A DNA stretch of 64,000 nt from JALYUA01 sp038239305 (lineage in GTDB: Bacteria; Acidobacteriota; Thermoanaerobaculia; UBA5066; Gp7-AA6), in the NCBI GenBank assembly GCA_038239305.1, contig JBBSEW010000008.1, forward strand, positions 1 through 64,000, given 5' to 3'. The translations under genes and the position numbers were made by a program. Numbering within the stretch: position 1 is the stretch's first letter; each line of letters begins with the position of its first letter. The notes under the pieces were generated by a model, which saw nothing but the letters and a program-made list of their open reading frames with translations, ran no database searches and was not told the origin of the DNA. Positions 17,334-24,564 of this stretch are shown piece by piece.

Positions 17334-17783
17334 CTATTTCGCAGCCGTGAGAACGGCCAGCACTTCCTGGGGATGCGTCGCGGGGCTCACCTTCGGGTAC
17401 GCCTCGCGGATTTTCCCGTCCGGTCCGATGAGGTAGCTGATGCGATCGGCCCACCAGGCTTTCGGAGAATCACAGGCGCCGTAGGCCATCCCGATCTCCC
17501 GTTTTTCGTCGCACAACAGCGGGAAGGGAAAAGAGTACTTCGCCGCGAACTTCGCGTTGTCCTGGGGACCGTCGAAGGACGCACCGAGGATCTCCGTGTT
17601 CTGCTTCTGGAAGTCAGCGTAAAGGTCGCGGAACCCGCTCCCTTCCCTGGTTCAACCGGGTGTGTTGGCCTTCGGGTAGAACCAGAGCAGCACGTTCCGG
17701 CCTCGGTAGTCGGACAGCTTGCGGATCGCGCCCGTGTGATCGGGCACTTCGAACTCGGGAGCGGTGTCGCCGCGGTTCAGCAT
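17334..17783 (-). CDS. Selenocysteine-containing peroxiredoxin of the Bcp/PrxQ type (in-frame UGA at the peroxidatic position)
   Basis: Read from the ATG at 17783 to the TAG at 17334-17336, the frame encodes 149 residues with one TGA at codon 44 (bases 17652-17654). Before it: NRGDTAPEFEVPDHTG, LWFYPKANTPG. After it, in the same frame: TREGSGFRDLYADF, ILGASFDGPQDN, FPFPLLCDEKREIGMAYGAC and ISYLIGPDGKI. Together this is a full-length Bcp/PrxQ protein, and the TGA falls exactly on the catalytic Cys of the TPGCT motif. The position +5, where E. coli Bcp has its resolving Cys, is Ser, as expected for a 1-Cys or Sec enzyme. No other stop or frameshift is present. It should reduce H2O2 and organic peroxides. 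The alternative, a Cys-to-stop mutation or sequencing error, would have to have struck this one codon. No selenocysteine machinery gene is in the window. Confidence 0.85.
17622..17644 (-). promoter_or_regulatory. Candidate bacterial SECIS hairpin just after the UGA of the peroxiredoxin
   Basis: On the minus strand, starting 8 nt after the TGA, the arms are AAGG-GA-GCGG and CCGC-GA-CCTT around a GTT loop. That gives four G-C/C-G pairs next to the loop, a tandem G-A mismatch, and four more pairs below; a further G-U pair can be added. The loop begins at the 18th base after the TGA and its first base is G. Bacterial SECIS elements lie about 16-37 nt after UGA and keep a G at the start of the apical loop, so distance and loop both fit. 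It is part of the coding sequence (codons 47-54). Confidence 0.65.
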
Positions 17784-17841
17784 AGAGCCATGATATCGAA
17801 AACACGGTCGCCTCTCGAGAGTTCGCGTACATTCCTTCGCG

Positions 17842-17909
17842 AATCGGGTGATCGGGTGATCGGGTGATCGGGTGATCAATCAGGGAAATCGGGTGATCGG
17901 AGGATCGGG
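17842..17909. repeat. GATCGGGT tandem repeat (GATC-dense)
   Basis: Four copies of the 8-base unit GGGTGATC in a row, then an interrupted copy and further GATCGG words. The block separates the peroxiredoxin start (17783) from the glycosyltransferase stop (17947). It contains seven GATC sites in about 70 bases. A close relative in the complementary sense (CGATCACCC) is at 32264-32290. Confidence 0.85.
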
Positions 17910-17946
17910 AAGGCCGCGAAGACCGGGGTTCCGATCTCGGAGCGTC

Positions 17947-18771
17947 TTACCGTGCGGGTTCACTCTCGGGCGTTTCCTCCGCGGCGGCGGGCACGCCCGG
18001 CTTTCCGCCGGACCGCTCGATCTGCCGCCACTCCCAGAGCTGCGCCCACTTGAGAAACGTGCCGTACGCCTGCATCGCGCAGATCACGAGTCCGGGCGTC
18101 CCGTCGAGAAAACCGGCCTGGACGAAGTACGTGCGGAGAAATCTCCAGAGCGGGCGCGCCCCGATCGTGATCCATCCCGCCGACTTCCCCGCCCTGTGGA
18201 GGTCAGCCGCCCCCCAGAGCGCGTAGCGATGGAGCTTCTCGAGGTATGCCTCGAATGAGCGGAACGTGAAGTGCCGGAGCGGGGCGTCGAGAGTGGGAGC
18301 CGAACCCGACGGCTCGATGTCGGCGTGCACCCTCCGCTCCGGATACCGCGCCGTGCCGCGCCGGAGGAATCGGACGAGCCGATCGCCTCCCCATCCGGAG
18401 TGACGGATCACGCGGTCGAGGAAGATGTTCTCCCGCTTCAGGAAGTATTGATCCGCGGGCGGCCCGACGGCGAGCAATCGCGCGATCGTGGCAGCCAGGG
18501 CGGGAGGCACGCGCTCGTCCGCGTCCACGATCAGGACCCACGGGTGCGTCGCCTGATCCATCGCCCAGTTGCACTGGGGGCCGTTTCCCCGGTACGCATG
18601 CTCGAGCACCCGGGTGCGGGGGACGGCGGAAGCGATTTCGCGCGTGCGGTCGGTCGAGCCCGAGTCCACGACGAGGATCTCGTCGGCGAATCCGAGGGTC
18701 GCGAGGCACTCGGCGATGTGCCGCTCCTCGTTGAGCGTCGGAACGATCGCCGTCAGGAGCTGTTTCGCCAT
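17947..18771 (-). CDS. Family 2 glycosyltransferase, WaaE/KdtX-like
   Basis: The 274-residue protein has a GT-A fold with TAIVPTLNEERHIAECL at the N-terminus, VVDSGSTDRTREIA and the DXD-type VDADERVP. A middle helix-rich segment (HFTFRSFEAYLEKLHRYAL) is typical of lipopolysaccharide core beta-1,4-glucosyltransferases (LgtF/WaaE/KdtX), which add glucose to the inner core. The ATG at 18771 follows the ymdB stop by 14 nt, so both are probably on one transcript. The sugar and acceptor are not readable. Confidence 0.85.
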   Translation of the reverse strand: MAKQLLTAIVPTLNEERHIAECLATLGFADEILVVDSGSTDRTREIASAVPRTRVLEHAYRGNGPQCNWAMDQATHPWVLIVDADERVPPALAATIARLLAVGPPADQYFLKRENIFLDRVIRHSGWGGDRLVRFLRRGTARYPERRVHADIEPSGSAPTLDAPLRHFTFRSFEAYLEKLHRYALWGAADLHRAGKSAGWITIGARPLWRFLRTYFVQAGFLDGTPGLVICAMQAYGTFLKWAQLWEWRQIERSGGKPGVPAAAEETPESEPAR

Positions 18772-18785
18772 GGGCGAACGCGTCG

Positions 18786-19565
18786 TCAGTCGACGCGGAC
18801 CTGCACCCGCTCGATCGAGGTCGCCTTGCCCGTCTCCTCGTCCACGCCGATCACGACACTGGACAGGCGGATGTCTTTCTTCGCCGTCTCGAAAGTCCGC
18901 GGGGTCTGCGAGAGGAACTTCTCGATGATCCGATCCTTGGAAAATCCGATGATCCCCTCGTACGCGCCCGTCATGCCGACGTCGGAGAGGTACGCCGTGC
19001 CGCCCGGGCGGATCGTTTCGTCGGCCGTCGCGACGTGCGTGTGCGTCCCGACGACCGCCGATACGCGCCCGTCGAGATACCAGCCGATCGCCATTTTCTC
19101 GGAGGTCGCTTCCGCGTGGAAGTCGACGAAGATCACCTTCGCATCCATACGCGCGAGCTCCTCGTCCGCGACCCGGAACGGAGAGTCGGCGTTGGCCGGC
19201 ATGAAGACCTGCCCCTGCAGGTTGAGAACCCCGACGCGGATCCCGGACGCCGTGGTCTGCACCGTCGAGCCGCGGCCGGGATTGCCGGGAGGGTAGTTCG
19301 CCGGCCGCAGGAGCCGGTCGGAGGAATTGAGGGAGTCGTAGATCTCGCGCTTGTCCCAGATGTGATTGCCGGAAGAGAACACGTCGATCGGCATCTTCGA
19401 CAGGTCGTGAAAAAGGTCGACCGTCAGGCCGAAGCCGCCGGCGGCGTTCTCGATGTTCACGATCGTGAAATCGATCCGATGCCGGTCGATGACGCCCGTC
19501 AGAGCGTCGTTGAGCGCCCGCCTGCCGGGGGAGCCGACGACGTCGCCGACGAAGAGGATTTTCAT
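18786..19565 (-). CDS. ymdB: YmdB-type metallophosphoesterase (TIGR00282), 2',3'-cyclic nucleotide phosphodiesterase
   Basis: The 259-residue protein contains the metal ligands of the family: GDVVGSPGR (Asp8), NIENAAGG (Glu39), SSGNHIWD, DFHAEATSEK and GTHTHVATAD, and the C-terminal block TAYLSDVGMTG. In Bacillus, YmdB hydrolyses cyclic phosphates and interacts with RNase Y, and its gene follows rny as here, 61 nt downstream. Length and motif order are complete. Confidence 0.93.
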   Translation of the reverse strand: MKILFVGDVVGSPGRRALNDALTGVIDRHRIDFTIVNIENAAGGFGLTVDLFHDLSKMPIDVFSSGNHIWDKREIYDSLNSSDRLLRPANYPPGNPGRGSTVQTTASGIRVGVLNLQGQVFMPANADSPFRVADEELARMDAKVIFVDFHAEATSEKMAIGWYLDGRVSAVVGTHTHVATADETIRPGGTAYLSDVGMTGAYEGIIGFSKDRIIEKFLSQTPRTFETAKKDIRLSSVVIGVDEETGKATSIERVQVRVD

Positions 19566-19571
19566 AGGCCG

Positions 19572-19616
19572 GGGGAAGAGTCGGGAAACGGGTAACGGGA
19601 AAAGGAAAACGAACCA
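19572..19616. repeat. GGGAAAC-type repeat between ymdB and rny
   Basis: Loose units GTCGGGAAAC, GGGTAACGGGAAAAGG and AAAACG fill the spacer between the rny stop and the ymdB start. Same family as the longer block at 30715-30754. Confidence 0.6.
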
Positions 19617-19626
19617 GGTCGGCTGC

Positions 19627-21195
19627 TCATCTCGCGTACTCGACGGACCGCGTCTCCCGGATCACCGTCACCTTGATCTGCCCGGGATACTGCAGCTCGG
19701 CTTCGATCTTCTTCGCGATGTCGCGCGAGAGCCACAGGGCCTCGTCGTCCGTGACCCGCGTCGCTTCGACGACGATGCGCAGCTCGCGGCCCGCCTGGAC
19801 GGCGAACGCCTTCTGGACTCCCTTGAATCCGTCGGCGATGTGCTCGAGCTTCTCGAGACGCTTCACGTAGGTCTCAAGGATTTCCCGGCGCGCGCCCGGC
19901 CGTGCCGCGGACAGGGCATCGGCGCCGTTGACGAGGACCGCTTCGAGCGTGCGCGCCTGGTAGTCGCCGTGATGGCACTCCATCCCGTGGATGACCGCGT
20001 TGCTCTCGCCGAACTTCTTCAGCACTTCGCGGCCGAGCTCGAGATGCGTGCCATCCATTTCCCGGTCGATCGCCTTGCCGATGTCGTGAAGAAGCCCGGC
20101 CCGCTTGGCGACCTCGACGTCGCCGCCGAGCTCCGCGCACATGTTCGTCGCGAGCCACGCGACTTCCTTCGAATGCTGGAGCACGTTCTGGCCATACGAC
20201 GTGCGGTACTTCAGCCGGCCGAGGAGCTTGATGAGCTCGGGATGGAGATCGGGGATCCCGAACTCCAAGGCCGTCGCCTCCCCTTCCTGCCGGATCTTCT
20301 CCCACAGCTCGGAGCGTACTTTCTCGACGATCTCTTCGATGCGAGCCGGATGGATGCGCCCGTCCACGATCAGCTTCTCGAGCGCCTGCCGGGCGACTTC
20401 CCGGCGCAGCGGCTCGAACGCGCTGATGACGATCGCCTCCGGCGTGTCGTCGATGATGAGGTCCACGCCCGTGGCCGCCTCGAGCGCCCGGATGTTGCGG
20501 CCTTCGCGGCCGATGATCCGGCCCTTGAGATCGTCCGACGGCAGCTCGACGACCGAGACCGTCGCCTCGACAACGGTGTCCGACGCCAGCCTCTGGATCG
20601 CCATGCCGATGATGTGACGCGCCTTCTGCGTCGCCTGCTCGGTCGCCTCTTCTTCGATGCGGCGCATCAGGCCGGAAGCCTCGACACGCGCCTCGTTCTC
20701 GATCGACTTGACGAGCTGGTGGCGCGCGTCGACCGCCGTCAGGCCCGAGATCTGCTCGAGCCGTTTCTTCTGTTCCTCGATGACGCGCTCGGCTTCCGCC
20801 CGCGCCTCGTCCACCTTGCGCTGGCTGTCCTGGACGGCCTGCTCCTTGCGCCCGTAGTCCTCTTCCCGCCGCTCCTGTTGCGCGAGCTTGCGGTCGAGGT
20901 TCTCTTCCTTCGAGACGACTCGCTTTTCGAGCGCCTGGACCTCCTGGCGCCGGACCTGAATCGTCTTGTCGAACTCCGCCCGGGCGGCGAGAACGCTTTC
21001 CTTCGCCACGAACGAGGCGTCCCGCAGCTTCGCATCGGCGGCCTTGCGCGCGTCCGCCAGAACCCGCTCGGCCTCGGCCCGGGCGGCGTTTCCAGCCGTT
21101 TCGAATTTCTTCTTGAGAGCGACGTACGCGACCGCACCGATAACGCCCGCTACGGCGAGACCGATCGCGATCGCGATCGCGAAGCTTGAGTCCAT
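19627..21195 (-). CDS. rny: Ribonuclease Y
   Basis: The 522-residue membrane-anchored endoribonuclease starts mRNA decay. The order of domains is an N-terminal membrane helix (about 5-27), a long charged coiled coil (about 28-200), a KH domain with GRIIGREGRNIRALE, and an HD domain with LLHDIGKAID, ending near residue 500. The ATG at 21195 has a GGGGAG site. It lies between zapA and ymdB, which is a well-known arrangement. The length matches the usual 510-520. Confidence 0.96.
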   Translation of the reverse strand: MDSSFAIAIAIGLAVAGVIGAVAYVALKKKFETAGNAARAEAERVLADARKAADAKLRDASFVAKESVLAARAEFDKTIQVRRQEVQALEKRVVSKEENLDRKLAQQERREEDYGRKEQAVQDSQRKVDEARAEAERVIEEQKKRLEQISGLTAVDARHQLVKSIENEARVEASGLMRRIEEEATEQATQKARHIIGMAIQRLASDTVVEATVSVVELPSDDLKGRIIGREGRNIRALEAATGVDLIIDDTPEAIVISAFEPLRREVARQALEKLIVDGRIHPARIEEIVEKVRSELWEKIRQEGEATALEFGIPDLHPELIKLLGRLKYRTSYGQNVLQHSKEVAWLATNMCAELGGDVEVAKRAGLLHDIGKAIDREMDGTHLELGREVLKKFGESNAVIHGMECHHGDYQARTLEAVLVNGADALSAARPGARREILETYVKRLEKLEHIADGFKGVQKAFAVQAGRELRIVVEATRVTDDEALWLSRDIAKKIEAELQYPGQIKVTVIRETRSVEYAR

Positions 21196-21464
21196 GCCGG
21201 CTCCCCTTCTCCCGAAGGGCGCCGAAGACCGGTCGGCTACACGTTGGAAGCGAGGAAGCTACGGTTACGGAAGCTGCAAGACCGCCCGGGGGCATTCCTC
21301 ATGCTCACTCCTTCACTCCTCAACGGAGGGAGTGACGGAGTTCCGTCGGGCCCATCCTGAACTACCTTCACCATTCGCCATTCACCCATGACCATTCGTG
21401 ATTCGCCATTCACGCGTATGGTTTCGTGTCCCCGGGCTTCCCCGGGAGTGCCGACGCAGCGCCT
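21196..21464 (-). ncRNA. ssrS: Candidate 6S RNA (ssrS) locus between zapA and rny
   Basis: The 269 bases between zapA and rny hold no reading frame. 6S RNA is often encoded just downstream of zapA, on the same strand. The sequence can form hairpins, for instance TCACTCC/GGAGTGA arms at about 21311-21335 and a CCCGGG/CCCGGG hairpin at 21430-21446. Part (about 21370-21414) is an ATTCGCCATTCAC repeat of the spacer type, which argues against one uninterrupted RNA. I cannot show the closing stem and central bubble of 6S by eye, so this is a locus-based suggestion. Confidence 0.3.
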
Positions 21465-21758
21465 TCAACTGCCCAGGGCGGCGTCCAATTTCTGTATGAG
21501 ACGCTCCGCCCGAGCCGTGGCGTCGGACGGAGAATCCTTTCGTGACCTCTCCCGCTGATGTAAATCGTCCGAGATATTCAATGCGGCGAGGATGGCAATT
21601 TTTGTCGTGTCGACCGTAGCCGTTCTCTCCGCTACTTCCTTCATTCGGGAATCGACGAAACGGGCGAGGTCGTGAATATAGGAGCTATCGCCCTCGGCGC
21701 GGACGTTGTAGGTCTGCCCGAAGATCTCCACCTGCGTCACGCTCCCCCGTCTCTCCAC
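21465..21758 (-). CDS. zapA: Cell division protein ZapA
   Basis: The 97-residue protein has the ZapA beginning VEIFGQTYNVRAEGDSSYIHDLARFVDSRM (read in two parts) and a C-terminal coiled coil. ZapA binds FtsZ and promotes bundling of filaments at the division ring. The ATG at 21758 or the GTG six codons later (21740, with GGGGGAG close by) may be the start; the conserved part begins at TQVEIFG. A coiled-coil ZapB-like gene precedes it and rny follows, a frequent neighbourhood. Confidence 0.9.
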   Translation of the reverse strand: MERRGSVTQVEIFGQTYNVRAEGDSSYIHDLARFVDSRMKEVAERTATVDTTKIAILAALNISDDLHQRERSRKDSPSDATARAERLIQKLDAALGS

Positions 21759-22172
21759 TGGAGGTGCAGACTCCTTTCGTAGGCGGAGTCTAGTGCGTGT
21801 CCTCCTGCGGAGTCAATGGTTTAGGGGAATCGGCCGAGCGGGGCGGGAAGGGGCCGAGCGATCGGCTATACGCCTTTCGCTATCAAAGGCAAAGTTCCGT
21901 TTGCAGTCGCCCGGTATCCGTTTCCTGTTCCAGAAACAGTGGGGAGTTACCGGTTGTCAGTTGCCAGATTCCGTTGTCCGTGTCCAACACGGCCCCGGGT
22001 TTGACCGATCGTCGGATATTTCGCTAGTTCGCTAGTTCGCTAGTAGTTCGATCGTTCGATCGTTCGATCGTTCGATTGATCGCGAGATCATGAGATCGCG
22101 AGATCTTGAGATTCGAACTCGAAGCCGACCGCGTCAGAACCAACGACTGAAATCGGCCAACGCAAACGTCCC
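21759..22172. other. Spacer between the zapB-like gene and zapA with an array of CTAGTTCG/CGATCGTT/GATC repeats
   Basis: This 414-base stretch carries no credible gene; the short frames there have no recognisable sequence. Bases 21780-22016 show nothing I can name and may hold the zapA promoter. Bases 22021-22119 are repeats: three GTTCGCTA units, four GATCGTTC units, then GATTGATCGCGAGATCATGA and GATCGCGAGATCTTGAGATT. The last part recurs almost unchanged at 30800-30849 and 32289-32330. Confidence 0.8.
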
Positions 22173-22421
22173 TCAGCCCTTCTCCGCCGCCTCCAGCGAC
22201 TCGATCAGCTTCTCCAATCTCTCCCGCACCGCCTGCTGGTCGCGCTCGAGCCGCTCCACGCTTCCCCTCGCCTCCGAGCCCTCTTTCTCGGCCTTACGGG
22301 AAGCCGCGAGGTCCATCTTGAGCTTTTCATTCTCGGCCGCAAGCGACTGGACGCGGCCCAGAAGTTTCTCGACCTTCCGATCCAGCGTGTCGAATATTTT
22401 CGCGTTGTCCCCGATGGTCAT
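22173..22421 (-). CDS. Small coiled-coil protein, ZapB-like
   Basis: The 82-residue protein is almost entirely a charged coiled coil with heptad Leu positions (FDTLDRKVEKLLGRVQSL, ENEKLKMDL, LERDQQAVRERLEKLIESL). Size, composition and position next to zapA fit a ZapB-like division protein, which would bind ZapA. No catalytic domain is possible at this length. The ZapB name is inference from context. Confidence 0.7.
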   Translation of the reverse strand: MTIGDNAKIFDTLDRKVEKLLGRVQSLAAENEKLKMDLAASRKAEKEGSEARGSVERLERDQQAVRERLEKLIESLEAAEKG

Positions 22422-22467
22422 GTTTCGCGCCTCGCTTGGAAGTGTTTCCCGTTCAGACTTCGGCGAT

Positions 22468-24564
22468 CTAGAACTCGACGCCGAAACGGCTCTTCAGGGC
22501 GGCCGCCAGCCGGTCGCGTTCTCCGTTGACTTCCTCCTGCGACAGCGTCCGCTCCCCCGACCGGAAGGTCAGACGCACGGTGGTCTTCTTCCGCCCGTCC
22601 GGAACGCCGGGGCCTTCCCACCGGTCCGCGACCCGGAGCGCATCGAGGTGCGCGAGCCCCTCCGCGCGGATGGCTTCACGAAGCTCCCGCCACGTGAGCT
22701 CGGGTCCGTGGGCGAAGGAGAGGTCCGCCTCGATCGGCGGGAACGCCGACCAGGTCGCGAACGCCTCGTCGCGAGGGCGGGTCGGGATGCGGTCGACCCA
22801 GATCTCGGCAGCGAAGCTCGCGTCCGGCAGGGATCGGCGCTGCCGCTCCGCCGCCGCGACGAGGCCGACGATCCCGAGAGGGCCCGCGACCGTCTCGACC
22901 GACGCGCAGGCTCCCTCCGCGAATCCGGGCATCGCGGCGGCCGACCACTGGAGGTCTTCGGCGGCGATCCACGGCTCGACGAGCCTTTCGACGAGACCCT
23001 TCGCGTCGTAGAAGTCGAACGGCCGGGATCGCGCCGTCTCGCTCCAGTGGGCGCGCGCCTCGCCCGACAGGACGAAGCCGAAGCGGCGCGACTCGAGGGA
23101 AGGCGGATCTTCCGGATCTCCATCCTCGCGCCCGAAGGCGCGGCCCACCTCGAACAGGGCCGCCTCCCGCCGTCCGCGCCGGGCGTTGCCCCCCGCCGCG
23201 TCGAGCAGCTCCGGGATGAGCGTCCGCCGCAGGCAGCGCCGGGTTTCGTCGAGCGGGTTCGCGATACGGAGCGAGTCGCTTCCTCCCGACGTCCGGATCC
23301 AGGGCTCGTACGGCTCTTCCTCCGCCGGATTCACGAACGGATAGCCGACCGTCTCGTACAGCCCGGCGCCGACCGCCGCATCCGTCAGGCCTTCCTCGAC
23401 GAGCCGGCGTGGCTCGAGATGCCGGCCCGGAATGGTCGTCGGCGGCAGGCGGGAGGGAAGCCGGTCGTATCCGTAGACGCGGAGAACCTCTTCGACGAGA
23501 TCGTCCTCGAGTCGGATGTCGTGTCGTCCGAGCGGGATTTCGACCATGACGCGCCGAGGACGGCGCTCGACCGAGAATCCCAGCCGCGCGAGCGCGTCCG
23601 CCGCGAAATCGAGAGTCAGCCGCGGATCGCCCGCCAGGAGGCGCAGGCGCGACAGGCGAAGGGACGTCTTCCGGATGCGAAACGGCAGGCCCCGGACGTC
23701 GAGCAGCCCCGGAGCGAGCGTGCCACCGGCGGATTCGAGGATCAGGTGCGTCGCGAGGTGGAGAGCCTCCGGGATCGCGGCGACGTCCGCGCCACGCTCG
23801 AAACGGTGCGACGCGTCGGTGTGCATCCCGTGCCGGCGGGCGGTCTTCCGGATGGAGACCGGGTCCCACCAGGCCCCCTCGAGGAGGACGTTGCGCGTCG
23901 CGGCCGTGACCGCGGTCTCGAGGCCGCCCATCACCCCCGCAAGCGATACGGCGCGCTCGGCGTCGGCGACCACGACGTCTGCCGCGTCGAGCCGCCGTTC
24001 GACGCCGTCGAGGGTCACGAGCGTCTCCCCGCGGCGCGCCTTCCGCACGAGGAGCATTCCGCCGCGTAGGGTGTCGAAGTCGAATGCATGGAGCGGCTGC
24101 CCGAGCGACCACAGCGCGTAGTTCGTCGCGTCGACGGGCGCGCTGATCGGGTGGCTTCCGATGGCGGAAAGTCGCGCCCGGACCCGCTCGGGCGCCGGCG
24201 CCGCCGCAGACACGCCGCGAACGAGAAGCGCGCCGAACCGCCGGCACAGCCGAGGCACCTGGATCACGACCGAGGCCAGAGATTCCACCGCCTCGCCCGA
24301 AGCGTCGGGGGGCGCGAGCTCCCGCGACGGCGTCGCAAGGGGCGTTCCCGACAGCGCGGCGATCTCGCGCGCGAGGCCGCGATGGCTCATGGCATCGGGG
24401 CGGTTGGGCGTGATCTCGACGTCGAACACCGGACCGGTTCCCCCGGGCTTCCCGGGCTCGACGGACTCGACGGGCAATCCGGCCTGATCGAGCAGCGCGC
24501 GCGAACGGTCTTCGCCGGGAGGCGCATCGAGAAACTCTTCGATCCAGTGGAGGGAAAACTTCAC
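22468..24564 (-). CDS. pheT: Phenylalanyl-tRNA synthetase beta chain, lacking the EMAP/OB tRNA-binding domain
   Basis: The 698-residue subunit starts at GTG 24564, overlapping the pheS stop (GTGA). After MKFSLHWIEEFLD the sequence goes directly to FDVEITPNRPDAMSHRGLAREIAAL, so the roughly 110-residue N-terminal EMAP-like OB domain (B2) seen in the 795-residue E. coli protein is absent. The B3/B4 editing region, B5 (RKTSLRLSRLRLL), catalytic-like B6/B7 and the C-terminal anticodon-binding FDX-ACB domain (FPPIEADLSF, LTFRSGERTLSQEEVN) are all present. It forms the heterotetramer with PheS that charges tRNA-Phe. Short PheT chains are known in other phyla. Confidence 0.95.
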   Translation of the reverse strand: MKFSLHWIEEFLDAPPGEDRSRALLDQAGLPVESVEPGKPGGTGPVFDVEITPNRPDAMSHRGLAREIAALSGTPLATPSRELAPPDASGEAVESLASVVIQVPRLCRRFGALLVRGVSAAAPAPERVRARLSAIGSHPISAPVDATNYALWSLGQPLHAFDFDTLRGGMLLVRKARRGETLVTLDGVERRLDAADVVVADAERAVSLAGVMGGLETAVTAATRNVLLEGAWWDPVSIRKTARRHGMHTDASHRFERGADVAAIPEALHLATHLILESAGGTLAPGLLDVRGLPFRIRKTSLRLSRLRLLAGDPRLTLDFAADALARLGFSVERRPRRVMVEIPLGRHDIRLEDDLVEEVLRVYGYDRLPSRLPPTTIPGRHLEPRRLVEEGLTDAAVGAGLYETVGYPFVNPAEEEPYEPWIRTSGGSDSLRIANPLDETRRCLRRTLIPELLDAAGGNARRGRREAALFEVGRAFGREDGDPEDPPSLESRRFGFVLSGEARAHWSETARSRPFDFYDAKGLVERLVEPWIAAEDLQWSAAAMPGFAEGACASVETVAGPLGIVGLVAAAERQRRSLPDASFAAEIWVDRIPTRPRDEAFATWSAFPPIEADLSFAHGPELTWRELREAIRAEGLAHLDALRVADRWEGPGVPDGRKKTTVRLTFRSGERTLSQEEVNGERDRLAAALKSRFGVEF

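Noticed and set aside
17334..17783. Two separate small genes or a pseudogene at the peroxiredoxin locus
   Set aside because: Both halves are in the same frame, join at the catalytic codon, and have no other lesion; a SECIS-like hairpin follows. A decayed gene would be expected to show other changes.
17842..17909. CRISPR array
   Set aside because: Units of 7-9 bases follow without unique spacers, and no cas genes are present. The same holds for 22021-22119 and 30646-30849.
24441..24470. CCCGGGCTTCCCGGG hairpin inside pheT as a terminator
   Set aside because: It lies within conserved coding sequence (GKPGGTGP) and has no T-run.
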